A DNA stretch of 64,000 bases from Shimia_B sp038525525 (GTDB lineage Bacteria; Pseudomonadota; Alphaproteobacteria; Rhodobacterales; Rhodobacteraceae), in the NCBI GenBank assembly GCA_038525525.1, contig JBCBHO010000001.1:248001-312000 (forward strand), read 5' to 3'. A program made the translations under genes and the position numbers. This document shows, piece after piece, positions 1-9,212 of this stretch; position 1 is the stretch's first letter; every line of letters begins with the position of its first letter. The notes under the pieces were generated by a model, which saw nothing but the letters and a program-made list of their open reading frames with translations, did not search any database and had not been told where the DNA came from.

Positions 1-9
1 GAAGGTCAT
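1..9 (-). CDS. Possible first codons of der (GTPase), cut by window edge
   Basis: Read on the minus strand, the last nine bases of the window edge give ATG ACC TTC, i.e. Met-Thr-Phe. Der (EngA) in Rhodobacterales usually begins Met-Ser/Thr-Phe-Thr-Leu, and der normally follows bamB in the same direction, as it would here, 65 bp after the bamB stop. Only three codons are visible, so this is an inference from position and start residues; the gap between could equally be empty. Confidence 0.3.
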
Positions 10-74
10 CGGATCACTCGCCGGCAGCGTCAGGCGCGTGCCTTACACCGCCGGGCGCGGGAGGGAAAGCGCCC

Positions 75-1424
75 TCAGCGGTAGGCGAGGAGTGTGCCGC
101 GCTTGGAGACGACATAGAGCGTCCCGCCGGCCACGATGGGCGCCGTGGCCGCGCCGCTCGGGATGGCGGTGCTGAAGGTCTGTGCGCCACTCACCGGGTC
201 GAAGGCGCGAAGCTCGCCATCGGACGACGCGAGCCAGAGCCGCCCGCCCGCGAGCACGGGACCAAAATGCGCGAAGACCGTCTTCTGACGCCGCACGCGG
301 CGCTCCTCGAAGAGCGGCAGCGCCACGCCCCAGATCCGCGCGCCTGTCTGCGCGTCGAGGCGGAGTAGCTCGTTCTGGTCGGACACGAAGAAGACGGAGC
401 CCCCCACGACGACGGGCGTGGTGAGCGCGCCTTCCTGCGCCGTCCAGAGCCGCTCGCCATTGCCGAGGCTAATGGCGGCGAGGCGGCCTGCGGGATTGGC
501 CACGAAGAGGTTGGAGCCGGCCACGACCGGGTCGGCGGAGATGTCGGAGATGCCGGAATAGGCCACGCCCGAGCGCGCGCCAAGCACCGTGGCCGTCCAG
601 CGCTGCACCCCGCCGCGGCGGAAGGTGGCGACAAGCTCGCCGGAGATGAAGGGGAAGATCGCCAAGTCGTCGGTGACCGCCGGACCCGCACCGCCGAGAT
701 AGCCTGAGGCTGACGGGGTTCCGCTGATCTGCCAGTCGATGCGGCCGGTTTCGGTATCGATGGCCCAGCCGACGCTGTCGCGCGCGGCCACGTAGAGGCG
801 GCCGTCGAAATAGGTGGCGGACGCGCCAGCGAGGGCGTCGATGTCCTGTGTCCAGAGCTCGCCGCCCGTGGCGGGATCGATGGCGATCACCTCGCCAAAG
901 CCCGAATTGACGTAAAGCGCGCCACCGCCGAAGGCGAGGCCCGCGCTGCCGCCCTGCCCCGCGCTTTCACCGGGCGGGATGATCCCGCGGCGCCAGAGCG
1001 GCGCGCCGGCAGTGGAGGTTGCGCTCACGCGGCCTTCGCTGTCCACGGTGAAAACACGCCCCTCCGCCACGACGGGCGTCGCGCTGATGCGCTGCCTGCG
1101 GCCATCGCCCGCGCCGATATCGGCCGCCCATTGCAGCGCGGCGGAAGTGTTGAACTCCGCGTTGGGGAGGCGGTGAAGCCGGTTGCCGCCCGGATGGGTC
1201 CAGCTGGCATTGGCTTCTGGGGTGGGAAGCGAAATGGGCTGTAACGTGTTCGCAGAAGCGACAGACGCGCGCGAGGCGTCGCGCCCGAAAGTCTCACGAT
1301 CGCCCAGCAGAACCTCTTCCGGGGCACCGCACGCGGCCATCACGAGGAGCGACAGGGCCGCGCAGGTGCTGCGAACCGCGGAACCGGCCCGCGGACCACC
1401 CAACCGACGAAAACGTTCCACCAC
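75..1424 (-). CDS. bamB: Outer-membrane assembly lipoprotein BamB-like (PQQ beta-propeller)
   Basis: A 449-residue protein with an N-terminal lipoprotein signal: a hydrophobic stretch ending in MAAC-G near residue 32, where the Cys would be lipidated. The rest is made of repeating PQQ-like propeller blades (for example GGELWTQDI, TGRIDWQI, NGERLWTAQ, TGARIWGVA). BamB is the propeller scaffold of the BAM complex, which inserts beta-barrels into the outer membrane from the periplasmic side. It lies 17 bp after a YfgM-like gene in the same direction, the usual alphaproteobacterial order YfgM-BamB-Der. The start is GTG at 1424, with a second GTG directly after it, preceded by a purine-rich stretch. 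Other PQQ-propeller proteins exist, but the lipobox and neighbour favour BamB. Confidence 0.88.
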   Translation of the reverse strand: MVERFRRLGGPRAGSAVRSTCAALSLLVMAACGAPEEVLLGDRETFGRDASRASVASANTLQPISLPTPEANASWTHPGGNRLHRLPNAEFNTSAALQWAADIGAGDGRRQRISATPVVAEGRVFTVDSEGRVSATSTAGAPLWRRGIIPPGESAGQGGSAGLAFGGGALYVNSGFGEVIAIDPATGGELWTQDIDALAGASATYFDGRLYVAARDSVGWAIDTETGRIDWQISGTPSASGYLGGAGPAVTDDLAIFPFISGELVATFRRGGVQRWTATVLGARSGVAYSGISDISADPVVAGSNLFVANPAGRLAAISLGNGERLWTAQEGALTTPVVVGGSVFFVSDQNELLRLDAQTGARIWGVALPLFEERRVRRQKTVFAHFGPVLAGGRLWLASSDGELRAFDPVSGAQTFSTAIPSGAATAPIVAGGTLYVVSKRGTLLAYR

Positions 1425-1441
1425 CCTGCCCGCTCTCTCTT

Positions 1442-2116
1442 TTATTCTGACGGCACAAATCCACTAGCACCCGGGAGGGCACTTGCCAACTCGGGCGTAC
1501 CGCCCAGCGCGATAACCACCTCCGAGAGCCGGCGGCGTTGGACCTGCGAGGCCTCTGCGTCTTGGAGGATCGCATTGAAGGCGTCGATGGCGGCCTCGGT
1601 CTCCCCCGCAGCGACGAGATCGAGCGCAGAAAGTTCTAGCGCCACGGTGCGGTAGGGCGCGCCCGGCTCCGAGAGCGCCGATAGGGCCAGCGCGCGATCG
1701 GCGCCGGAGACGTCGGTGTCGATGGCCAGCCGCTTGATCTGGGCCAGCTCTCGGTAGAGCGCAGGCGTCTCGGGGTCGGAGGCCACGCGCTCCAGCACCT
1801 CGACCGCCGCGGCGGTGTCGCCTGCCGTCTGGCACTCGGATGCCGCGAGGAACGCCTCCACGATGCCGTCACCGGCAGCGAGGGCTGCGCCGCGCGCGGC
1901 TGCGTCCGGGAGTGTGAGCGCCGTGTTTATGGCGTCGCCGCGCGCCTCCGCCTCGGCCTCGGCCTGCGCCTTGCGGTACTCGTTCCAGGCCGTGCCGCCC
2001 ACGAGCACGATCACCACCAGAGCAGCGATCCAGCCATAGCGCCGGAGCAGCGCCGAAAACCTGTTGCGGCGCAGTTCTTCTTCGACTTCAGCGATGAACC
2101 CGTCGGTGTTGCTCAC
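1442..2116 (-). CDS. YfgM-like tetratricopeptide membrane protein
   Basis: 224 residues. A short cytosolic N-terminus (NTDGFIAEVEEELRR) is followed by one membrane helix around residues 29-45 and then a periplasmic TPR-like domain rich in alanine. This is the architecture of the YfgM/TPR_21 family, ancillary to SecYEG and periplasmic chaperones. The start is GTG at 2116. It is first in the operon with bamB and is divergent from the RND efflux pair. The fold call rests on the N-terminal motif and operon position; the TPR repeats are degenerate. Confidence 0.8.
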   Translation of the reverse strand: MSNTDGFIAEVEEELRRNRFSALLRRYGWIAALVVIVLVGGTAWNEYRKAQAEAEAEARGDAINTALTLPDAAARGAALAAGDGIVEAFLAASECQTAGDTAAAVEVLERVASDPETPALYRELAQIKRLAIDTDVSGADRALALSALSEPGAPYRTVALELSALDLVAAGETEAAIDAFNAILQDAEASQVQRRRLSEVVIALGGTPELASALPGASGFVPSE

Positions 2117-2244
2117 GGCGCATGTCCCCTGATTGCCTGTTCGGTGGGTCCATATCCCGGCAAGGCCGCGTCCCTCAAGGCGAAACGCGCCGCCGGCACG
2201 GTCACGCGGGGCTCTGCGCGCGCGGCGATGAGTGGCGCTTTTTC

Positions 2245-2273
2245 TTGCGCTGACGCACGGAGACGCCTAATTC
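2245..2273 (+). promoter_or_regulatory. Candidate promoter of the RND efflux operon
   Basis: A -35-like TTGCGC at 2245-2250 and a -10-like TAATTC at 2268-2273 are separated by 17 bp, about 75 bp before the efflux adaptor start. Spacing is ideal and each box keeps about four consensus bases. Found by eye. Confidence 0.4.
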
Positions 2274-2291
2274 AAACCAAGTAGTTTAGCC

Positions 2292-2303
2292 TGTCACGTG
2301 ACA
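2292..2303. promoter_or_regulatory. 12-bp perfect palindrome, candidate operator
   Basis: TGTCACGTGACA is a perfect palindrome lying about 12 bp downstream of the predicted transcription start and 46 bp before the efflux adaptor ATG. That is where a repressor such as a TetR/MarR-type protein would block the pump. No regulator gene is adjacent, so the cognate factor is unknown. Confidence 0.4.
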
Positions 2304-2349
2304 CCTTTTGCGCTGCGGCATTGGACAGGTCTTTGAGAAAGTCTAACAA

Positions 2350-3582
2350 ATGCGTCTTTTGCCGATCCTCACAGCGCTCATCGTTGTGGCCGTGCTCTAC
2401 CTTCTCGTCTTCGAGCGGGACCTGATCACGGGAGCCGGCGAAAGCGCCGAGGCACCCGCCGAGGTCGAGGACGCGATGGCCGAGGTCGCCGAGGAGCGTG
2501 TCGAGGAGGACGCGCGCATCGCGGTGGTCGTGCAGCCTTCCACGGCTCGCACCATCGACAGCACGGTGGCCGTGCGCGGCAGGACCGAGGCCTCCCGACA
2601 GGTGGATGTGAAAGCAGAGACGACCGGGCAGGTCATCAGCCCCCCGCTCCGCCGCGGCGCGTTCGTGGAAGCCGGCCAGATCGTCTGCGAGCTCGATCCC
2701 GGCACCCGAAACGCAAGCCTCGCGGAAGCCCGCGCCCGGCTCGCCGAGGCTCGCGCGGGCGTCCCTTCCGCGGAGGCGCGCGTAATCGAAGCCGAGGCCG
2801 CGCTGGAAGAAGCGCTCATCAACGACAACGCTGCCTCCCGGCTCAGCGTGGACGGCTTCGCCTCCGAGACCCGCGTGGCGCAGACACGCGCGCGGGTGCA
2901 GGCGGCGCGCTCGTCCGTGCAATCGGCCGAAAGCGGCCTTTCGGCGGCGCAAGCGGCCATCGAGAGCGCGCAGGCCGCCGTGGCCGCCGCCGAAAAGGAG
3001 ATCGAACGCCTCAGCATCAAGGCGCCCTTCTCCGGGCTCCTTGAAAGCGACACGGCAGAGCTCGGCTCGCTGCTTCAACCGGGCCTCTCCTGCGCCACGA
3101 TCATCCAGCTCGATCCGATCAAGCTCGTGGGCTTCGTCGCCGAGGCGGACGTGGACCGCGTCGAAATCGGCGCCGCCGCCATGGCCGTGCTCGTCTCGGG
3201 CCGCGAGGTCGCCGGCGCGGTGACCTTCACGTCCAGGCAGGCGGACCCGCTGACGCGCACCTTCCGCGTGGAGATCGAGGTCGCCAACACGGATCTCTCC
3301 ATCCGGGACGGACAGACCGCCGACATCCTGATCCGCGCGGAGGGAACAGCCGCGCACCTCCTGCCGGGCTCCGCGCTGACGCTCAACGCCGCGGGCGATC
3401 TTGGCGTGCGCATCGCCGATGCAGAGGACATCACCCGCTTCATCCCCGTCTCGCTCCTGCGCGACACGCCCCAAGGCGTGCTTGTCACAGGCCTCGCCGA
3501 GACGGCCCGTGTTATCGTACTGGGGCAAGAATTCGTGACCGAGGGCGTCCCCGTGGCGCCCACTGTGAGAGAGGCCGAGTAA
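2350..3582 (+). CDS. RND efflux periplasmic adaptor (HlyD/AcrA family)
   Basis: 410 residues. An N-terminal hydrophobic anchor (about residues 3-20) leads into a lipoyl/barrel-sandwich half (VDVKAETTGQVISPP), a long Ala/Glu/Arg-rich alpha-helical hairpin (about 115-215), the returning lipoyl half (IKAPFSGLLE) and beta-barrel and membrane-proximal domains. Such adaptors join an inner-membrane RND pump to an outer-membrane channel. Its TAA stop directly abuts the ATG of the permease, so the two are translationally linked. No outer-membrane channel (TolC/OprM type) gene is nearby. Substrate cannot be read from sequence. Confidence 0.92.
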   Translation: MRLLPILTALIVVAVLYLLVFERDLITGAGESAEAPAEVEDAMAEVAEERVEEDARIAVVVQPSTARTIDSTVAVRGRTEASRQVDVKAETTGQVISPPLRRGAFVEAGQIVCELDPGTRNASLAEARARLAEARAGVPSAEARVIEAEAALEEALINDNAASRLSVDGFASETRVAQTRARVQAARSSVQSAESGLSAAQAAIESAQAAVAAAEKEIERLSIKAPFSGLLESDTAELGSLLQPGLSCATIIQLDPIKLVGFVAEADVDRVEIGAAAMAVLVSGREVAGAVTFTSRQADPLTRTFRVEIEVANTDLSIRDGQTADILIRAEGTAAHLLPGSALTLNAAGDLGVRIADAEDITRFIPVSLLRDTPQGVLVTGLAETARVIVLGQEFVTEGVPVAPTVREAE

Positions 3583-6500
3583 ATGACTGGTATCGTCGAT
3601 TGGGCCGCGTCGCGCGCGCGGATGATCCTGGCCTTCATCGTGCTTTCGCTCGTGGTGGGAGGGGTGGCCTATGCCCTTCTTCCCAAGGAAGGCGAGCCCG
3701 ACATCGATATCCCCGCCGTTGTCATCTCCGTCCCGTTCCAGGGCATTTCGGCGGTAGATTCCGAGAAGCTTCTCGTGAAGCCCATGGAAACAGAGCTCTC
3801 CGATCTCGACGGGCTCGACACCATGAACTCGGTCGCCGCGGACGGCTACGCCAACATGGTCCTCGAGTTCGAGTTCGGCTGGGACAAGAGCCAGACGCTC
3901 TCGGACGTGCGCGCGGCCATGCAAAGGGCGGAGTCGAACTTCCCCGCGGGCTGGGACGGCTACACGATCGACGAGCTCAATTTCTCGGAATTCCCCATCA
4001 TGATCGTCTCGCTCTCCGGCCCGGTACCGGAGCGGACGATGCTGCGCGTGGCCAAAGACCTGCAGGACCGGATCGAGAGCATGGATGCCGTACTCGAGGC
4101 CGCGCTCACGGGCCAGCGCGAGGAGATGCTCGAGGTCATCATCGACCCGCTGAAGCTCGAGTCCTACAACGTCACAGCGAGCGAGCTGGTGAACGTGGTC
4201 GTCAACAACAACCAGCTCATCCCCGCCGGCGAGGTCGAAAGCGCCAGCTCCGCCTTCGCCGTCAAGATCCCCTCCTCCTTCGACGAGGCCACGGATGTCT
4301 TTTCGTTGCCCGTGAAAATCAACGGCGACAGCGTCATCACGCTGGGCGACATAGCGGATATCCGCCCCACCTTCGAGGACGCCACTGGCACGGCCCGCTT
4401 CAACGGCGAGACGACCATCGCGCTCCAAGTGGTGAAGCGGAAAGGCTTCAACCTTATCGACACCGCCGACGCCGTGCGCGCCGAGGTCGAGGCCGCCGAG
4501 GCGGCGTGGGAGCCCACGCTGCGGGAGGCGATCGACGTCACCGTCTCCAACGACCAATCCCGCGTCGTCAAATCCATGGTGAGCCAGCTCGAGGGATCGG
4601 TGCTCACCGCCGTGGCGCTTGTCATGATCGTGGTGCTCGCCGCGCTCGGCACGCGGCCCGCGCTGCTGGTGGGCTTCGCGATCCCCACCTCGTTCCTGTT
4701 GTGCTTCGTCTTCCTCGCCATCATGGGCGTGACCGTGTCCAACATCGTCATGTTCGGCCTCATTCTCGCCGTGGGCATGCTCGTGGACGGGGCCATCGTG
4801 GTGGTGGAATACGCCGACAAGCGCATCCGCGACGGCGCGGGGCCCATGGAGGCCTATACCGACGCGGCCAAGCGCATGTTCTGGCCCATCGTCTCCTCGA
4901 CGGCGACGACGCTCTGCGCCTTCCTGCCGATGCTCTTCTGGCCCGGCGTGCCGGGAGAGTTCATGGGGATGCTGCCGGTGACGCTGATCTTCGTGCTATC
5001 GGCCTCGCTCATCGTGGCGCTCGTCTACCTGCCGGTCTTGGGCGGCGTCACGGGCCGCTTCTCCCGGGCGATCACCAACATCTCCGAGGGTCTGCGCGGC
5101 GGGCTACCCTGGGTAGTGCGCGCGGCGCTCGTGCCCCTCACGCTCATGATCACCTTCCTCGGGGCAATGCAGCTCCTCAATCCGAGCTACCTGTTGGGCG
5201 ACGGCGCGCCTGAGGGGATCACCGCGGCGATCCCCGGCGCGCTGATCTTCCTCGTCGGCGCAGTCACCACCTCCATCGCCCTCGGCGCCGCAGAGCTCCG
5301 GGGCCGCGAGCGCCGCGTCCGATCGGGCCACCAACGCACGCCCTTTGGCCACTTCATCAAGTTCATCGCCGGCAATCCGATCATGCCCATCGTCACCATC
5401 GGGGCGGTGGGCTTCATCGTCGTCTCCGTCTTCGGCTATTTCGGGCAGAACAATAATGGCGTCGAGTTCTTCGTGGAAAGCGAGCCCGAGCAGGCGATCG
5501 TCTATGTCCGGGCCCGCGGCAACCTCTCGCTCGAGGAGAAGGACGCCGTGCTGAAGGACGTCGAAGAGGTGCTTCTGCGCCACGAAGGCGTGGACAGCAC
5601 CTTCGCGTTCGCCGGCGAGGGCGGGCTCAATTCCAATACCGGCGGCGCCTCGAGCCCGCTCGACACCATCGCCCAGGCCCAGATCGAGCTCATCCCGTGG
5701 GAAGATCGCCCGGTCGTCACCGGCGAGACAGAGATCCTCGGCGTGGTGCCATTCCAGACGAATGCCGTAGATCCGAATTTCGACGGGGATCGGGTCCTCG
5801 AAGAGCTCGAGGCCGATCTCGCGCGCATCCCGGGCATCTACACGGAGACGCTGAACCTCGCTCAGGGCCCGGCCTCCGGCAAGCCCATCCACCTGAGGAT
5901 CCGGGGCGACAGCTTCGAGGAGCTTACCGCCGCCATTCAGGTCGCGCGCGCCCAGTTCGAGGCCACGCCCGGCCTCATCCTTATCGAAGACAGCCTGCCC
6001 CTTCCGGGCATCGACTGGCAGATCAACGTGGACGTCGAGAAGGCCGGGCGCTATGGCGCGGACGTGGCCACCGTGGGCGGGATGGTCCAGCTCGTGACGC
6101 GCGGCATCCTCCTCGATGTCTACACGCCCGAAGGCTCGGACGACGAGAACGAGATCCGCGTGCGCCTGCCCGCCGAAGACCGCGTGCTCTCCACACTCGA
6201 CACGCTCAAGGTCCGCACCAATCAGGGCCTCATCCCGCTTTCGAACTTCGTCACGCGGGAGCCGGTCGCCAAGCTGGGCCTCATCAACCGGATCGACCAG
6301 AAGCGCTTCTACAACGTCAAGGCCGACGTTGAGCCGGGCCTCGCCAAGATCATGGACGGGGAGGAGACGCTGGGCCTCGTCCCCGCCGAGAGCCCGGAGG
6401 CCGAGGAGGCCCGTGCCAACGGCCTGCAGGTCATCCCGGTGACGGCCAACGAGCGGATCGCCGAGCTCACCAAGTGGCTCGACACGCGGCCCTTCCCCTC

Positions 6501-7278
6501 CACGCTGCAATGGGAATGGACCGGCGACCAGGAAGACCAGGAGGAGAGCGGCGCCTTTCTCAGCCAGGCCTTCGCGGGCGCTCTCGGCCTGATGTTCATC
6601 ATCCTGCTCGCGCAGTTCAACAGCTTCTACAACGCCACGCTCGTGCTTCTGGCGGTGATCCTCTCCACGACCGGCGTCCTCATCGGCATGCTCGTGATGA
6701 ACCAGCCCTTCTCGATCATCATGACCGGCACGGGAATCGTGGCGCTCGCGGGGATCGTGGTGAACAACAACATCGTTCTCATCGACACCTACCAGGAATA
6801 CTCGCGCTACATGCCCCGGATCGAAGCGATCGTGCGCACGGCGGAGGCGCGCATCCGGCCCGTGCTGCTGACGACGATCACGACGATGGCAGGCCTCGCG
6901 CCGATGATGTTCGGCCTATCGCTCGATTTCATCGGCGGCGGCTATACGATCGAAAGCCCCACCGCACTCTGGTGGATCCAGCTTGCCACGGCAGTGGTCT
7001 GGGGGCTTGGCGTGGCCACTGTCCTCACCCTCGTTTTCACCCCCTCGATGCTGGCGCTCCGCGTCTGGGCCACGACCTATGTCCGCTGGTTCGCGCGCCT
7101 CCTCGCGCGGCTTTCCTTCGGCCGCGGCAGCCGCGCGGCGCAGGACTGGGCGCTGAAGCGGGAGGCGCGGCGGATCAAGGCCCCGGAAATCCTCTGGGAC
7201 GAGACGCCGGACACCCGCCCGGACGGCACCGATGTGCCGGGCGTCCCGGGCCTCACCCCGCTCAAGGCCGCCGAGTAG
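3583..7278 (+). CDS. RND efflux permease (AcrB/MdtB-like)
   Basis: 1231 residues, somewhat longer than typical AcrB-type pumps because of a long middle segment and a charged C-terminal tail of about 60 residues. Hydrophobic blocks of the RND fold are visible at about 12-32, 340-500, 510-620 and 1005-1170, with two large periplasmic loops between. The conserved transmembrane-4 acid pair of drug pumps (Asp-Asp) reads D402-G403 here (LVDGAIVVVE), and the transmembrane-10 lysine position reads VNNN (1060-1063), so the proton relay differs from AcrB. It is a proton-driven exporter by family; substrate unknown. Operonic with the adaptor upstream. Confidence 0.93.
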   Translation: MTGIVDWAASRARMILAFIVLSLVVGGVAYALLPKEGEPDIDIPAVVISVPFQGISAVDSEKLLVKPMETELSDLDGLDTMNSVAADGYANMVLEFEFGWDKSQTLSDVRAAMQRAESNFPAGWDGYTIDELNFSEFPIMIVSLSGPVPERTMLRVAKDLQDRIESMDAVLEAALTGQREEMLEVIIDPLKLESYNVTASELVNVVVNNNQLIPAGEVESASSAFAVKIPSSFDEATDVFSLPVKINGDSVITLGDIADIRPTFEDATGTARFNGETTIALQVVKRKGFNLIDTADAVRAEVEAAEAAWEPTLREAIDVTVSNDQSRVVKSMVSQLEGSVLTAVALVMIVVLAALGTRPALLVGFAIPTSFLLCFVFLAIMGVTVSNIVMFGLILAVGMLVDGAIVVVEYADKRIRDGAGPMEAYTDAAKRMFWPIVSSTATTLCAFLPMLFWPGVPGEFMGMLPVTLIFVLSASLIVALVYLPVLGGVTGRFSRAITNISEGLRGGLPWVVRAALVPLTLMITFLGAMQLLNPSYLLGDGAPEGITAAIPGALIFLVGAVTTSIALGAAELRGRERRVRSGHQRTPFGHFIKFIAGNPIMPIVTIGAVGFIVVSVFGYFGQNNNGVEFFVESEPEQAIVYVRARGNLSLEEKDAVLKDVEEVLLRHEGVDSTFAFAGEGGLNSNTGGASSPLDTIAQAQIELIPWEDRPVVTGETEILGVVPFQTNAVDPNFDGDRVLEELEADLARIPGIYTETLNLAQGPASGKPIHLRIRGDSFEELTAAIQVARAQFEATPGLILIEDSLPLPGIDWQINVDVEKAGRYGADVATVGGMVQLVTRGILLDVYTPEGSDDENEIRVRLPAEDRVLSTLDTLKVRTNQGLIPLSNFVTREPVAKLGLINRIDQKRFYNVKADVEPGLAKIMDGEETLGLVPAESPEAEEARANGLQVIPVTANERIAELTKWLDTRPFPSTLQWEWTGDQEDQEESGAFLSQAFAGALGLMFIILLAQFNSFYNATLVLLAVILSTTGVLIGMLVMNQPFSIIMTGTGIVALAGIVVNNNIVLIDTYQEYSRYMPRIEAIVRTAEARIRPVLLTTITTMAGLAPMMFGLSLDFIGGGYTIESPTALWWIQLATAVVWGLGVATVLTLVFTPSMLALRVWATTYVRWFARLLARLSFGRGSRAAQDWALKREARRIKAPEILWDETPDTRPDGTDVPGVPGLTPLKAAE

Positions 7279-7285
7279 AGTGCGA

Positions 7286-7306
7286 CGCCGCCTGCCGAGG
7301 GCGGCG
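7286..7306 (+). terminator. Hairpin after the RND permease
   Basis: A 7-bp GC stem (CGCCGCC / GGCGGCG) with a 7-base loop starts 8 bp after the permease stop. No T-run follows, so it is a weak or Rho-assisted terminator candidate between two convergent genes. Confidence 0.35.
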
Positions 7307-7382
7307 GGGGTTCCAGGCGCAGGCGCCGAGGCCAGGACCGATGGGGGTGGGCGGGAGCCGTCCGAGGCAGGCGGCACCGGCC

Positions 7383-9206
7383 TCAGGCCACCTCTTCGTT
7401 CAACTGCAAGTGCCAAAGGCTCGCGTAGCGCCCCTCCGCGGCGAGAAGAGCCTCGTGGCTCCCCTCCTCCACCACGCGGCCCTCCTCCAGCACCACGATC
7501 CGGTCGGCATCGATGACCGTGGAGAGCCGGTGCGCGATGGTGATCACGCTCCGTCCCTCGCCCATGGCCTTGAGCGCGCCGAGGATATCGTGCTCCGTTT
7601 CGGTATCGAGCGCGGAGGTCGCCTCGTCGAGCAGGAGGATCGGCGGATCCTTCAGGAGCGTGCGCGCGATCCCCACGCGCTGTTTCTCCCCGCCCGAGAG
7701 CTTGAGCCCCCGCTCCCCCACGCGCGTCTCGTAGCCCTCCGGCAGGCTCACGATGAAATCGTGGATCTGCGCGGCCCGCGCCGCCGCTTCGATCTCGTCC
7801 TGCGTGGCGCCGTCTTTTCCAAAGGCGATGTTGTAGCGGATCGTGTCGTTGAAGAGCACCGTGTCCTGCGGCACGACCCCGATGGCGTCATGCAGGCTCT
7901 CCTGCGTGACATCGCGGACATCCTGCCCGTCGATGCGGAGCGCGCCGCCTGCCACGTCGTAAAACCGGAAGAGAAGCCGCCCGATCGTGCTCTTCCCTGC
8001 CCCCGATGCGCCCACAATGGCGACCTTTTCGCCCGGCGCCACGGTCAGGCTCACACCCTTCAGGATCGGTCGCGCCGCCTCGTAGCCGAAGGCCACCTCG
8101 TCGAAGACGATCTCGCCGCCATTCACGGCAAGGGCAGGCGCGCCCGGCGCATCCTCCACTTCCGGCTTCTCGTCGAGGAGGAGGAACATGTCGCCCATGT
8201 CCACGAGGCTCTGCCGGATCTCGCGGTAGACGAAGCCCAGCATGTTGAGCGGGGCCATGATCTGCATCATGTAGCTGTTGACGAGGACGAAATCGCCCAC
8301 GCTCATGCCTCCCGCGCGCACCTCGAGAAGCGCCATGACAAGGACAGTGAGGAGCGCCGCGTTCACGATCAGCGCCTGCCCGAGATTGAGCGCGGCGAGC
8401 GAATAGCTCGTGCGGAGCGCCGCGGCCTCGTAGCCCGCCATGGCCGCGTCATAGCGCGCCGCCTCGCTCGCCTCGGCGCCGAAATACTTCACCGTCTCGA
8501 AGTTGAGGAGGCTGTCGATGGCCTTCTGGTTGGCATCGGTATCCTGCGCGTTCATCTCGCGCCGGATCTTCACGCGCCACTCGGTCACGATGGTCGTGAA
8601 GAGCACGAACGTCACGACCGCCGCGAGCAGCACGAAGAGGTAGCGCACATCGAAGAACGCCCAGAGCACCACGGAAATGAGCACGAGCTCGAGGAGGAGC
8701 GGCCCGATGGAAACGAGAAAGAAGCGCAGCAGGAACGAGACGCCCTTCACCCCGCGCTCCATGATCCGGGAAAGCCCGCCCGTCTTGCGGCTGATGTGAT
8801 ACCGCAGGCTCAGGCGGTGGATGTGGCGGAACGTGGCGAGCCCGAGCCGTCGGAGTGCTTGCTGCGCTACCGGCGCGAAAAGCACGCCCCTGAGCTCCTG
8901 AAAGCCGATATTGAGAAAGCGCAGCAGAACGTAAGCCACCGTGAGCCCGAGCGCCCCCGCCGCGAGGAGGCCCACAGGGTCCGGCCGCTCCCCCGCGAGG
9001 CTGTCCACCGCGTTGGCCATGAAGATGGGCGTGGCGACCGATACGAGCTTCGCGGCCACCAGTGAGACGATCACGAGCACGACGCGGGCCCGCATCGCGG
9101 GCTCTCCCGCGGGCCAGAGATAGGGCAGAACGCGGCTAATGACCCCGATCTCGGCCCGGGTCTGCTGGCTCTGCTGGCTGGCCCCGGCCGGGGCTGGCTC
9201 GGCCAT
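7383..9206 (-). CDS. Atm1/HMT1-type ABC exporter (fused permease-ATPase)
   Basis: 607 residues: six membrane helices in roughly residues 38-310, then a complete nucleotide-binding domain. Visible are Walker A GASGAGKST (about 395), signature LSGGEKQR, Walker B ILLLDEATSALD and the H-loop TIAHRLST. The segment MQIMAPLNMLGFVYREIRQ before the ATPase is typical of Atm1 homologues, which in mitochondria and alphaproteobacteria export glutathione-linked sulfur species or metal conjugates. It works as a homodimer in the inner membrane. It overlaps nothing and lies 6 bp downstream of the LysM gene on the same strand. Assignment to the Atm1 branch is by motif memory; a lipid or drug exporter is less likely. 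Confidence 0.88.
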   Translation of the reverse strand: MAEPAPAGASQQSQQTRAEIGVISRVLPYLWPAGEPAMRARVVLVIVSLVAAKLVSVATPIFMANAVDSLAGERPDPVGLLAAGALGLTVAYVLLRFLNIGFQELRGVLFAPVAQQALRRLGLATFRHIHRLSLRYHISRKTGGLSRIMERGVKGVSFLLRFFLVSIGPLLLELVLISVVLWAFFDVRYLFVLLAAVVTFVLFTTIVTEWRVKIRREMNAQDTDANQKAIDSLLNFETVKYFGAEASEAARYDAAMAGYEAAALRTSYSLAALNLGQALIVNAALLTVLVMALLEVRAGGMSVGDFVLVNSYMMQIMAPLNMLGFVYREIRQSLVDMGDMFLLLDEKPEVEDAPGAPALAVNGGEIVFDEVAFGYEAARPILKGVSLTVAPGEKVAIVGASGAGKSTIGRLLFRFYDVAGGALRIDGQDVRDVTQESLHDAIGVVPQDTVLFNDTIRYNIAFGKDGATQDEIEAAARAAQIHDFIVSLPEGYETRVGERGLKLSGGEKQRVGIARTLLKDPPILLLDEATSALDTETEHDILGALKAMGEGRSVITIAHRLSTVIDADRIVVLEEGRVVEEGSHEALLAAEGRYASLWHLQLNEEVA

Positions 9207-9212
9207 CGGGCG

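Noticed and set aside
2272..4557. Long minus-strand frame of 761 codons
   Set aside because: It lies opposite the RND adaptor and permease, whose domains are clear; the translation is His/Arg/Gly/Asp-rich, as antisense frames in GC-rich DNA are.
6474..9065. 863-codon plus-strand frame
   Set aside because: Runs from the end of the RND permease in another frame into the antisense of the Atm1-like gene; joins two unrelated shadows.
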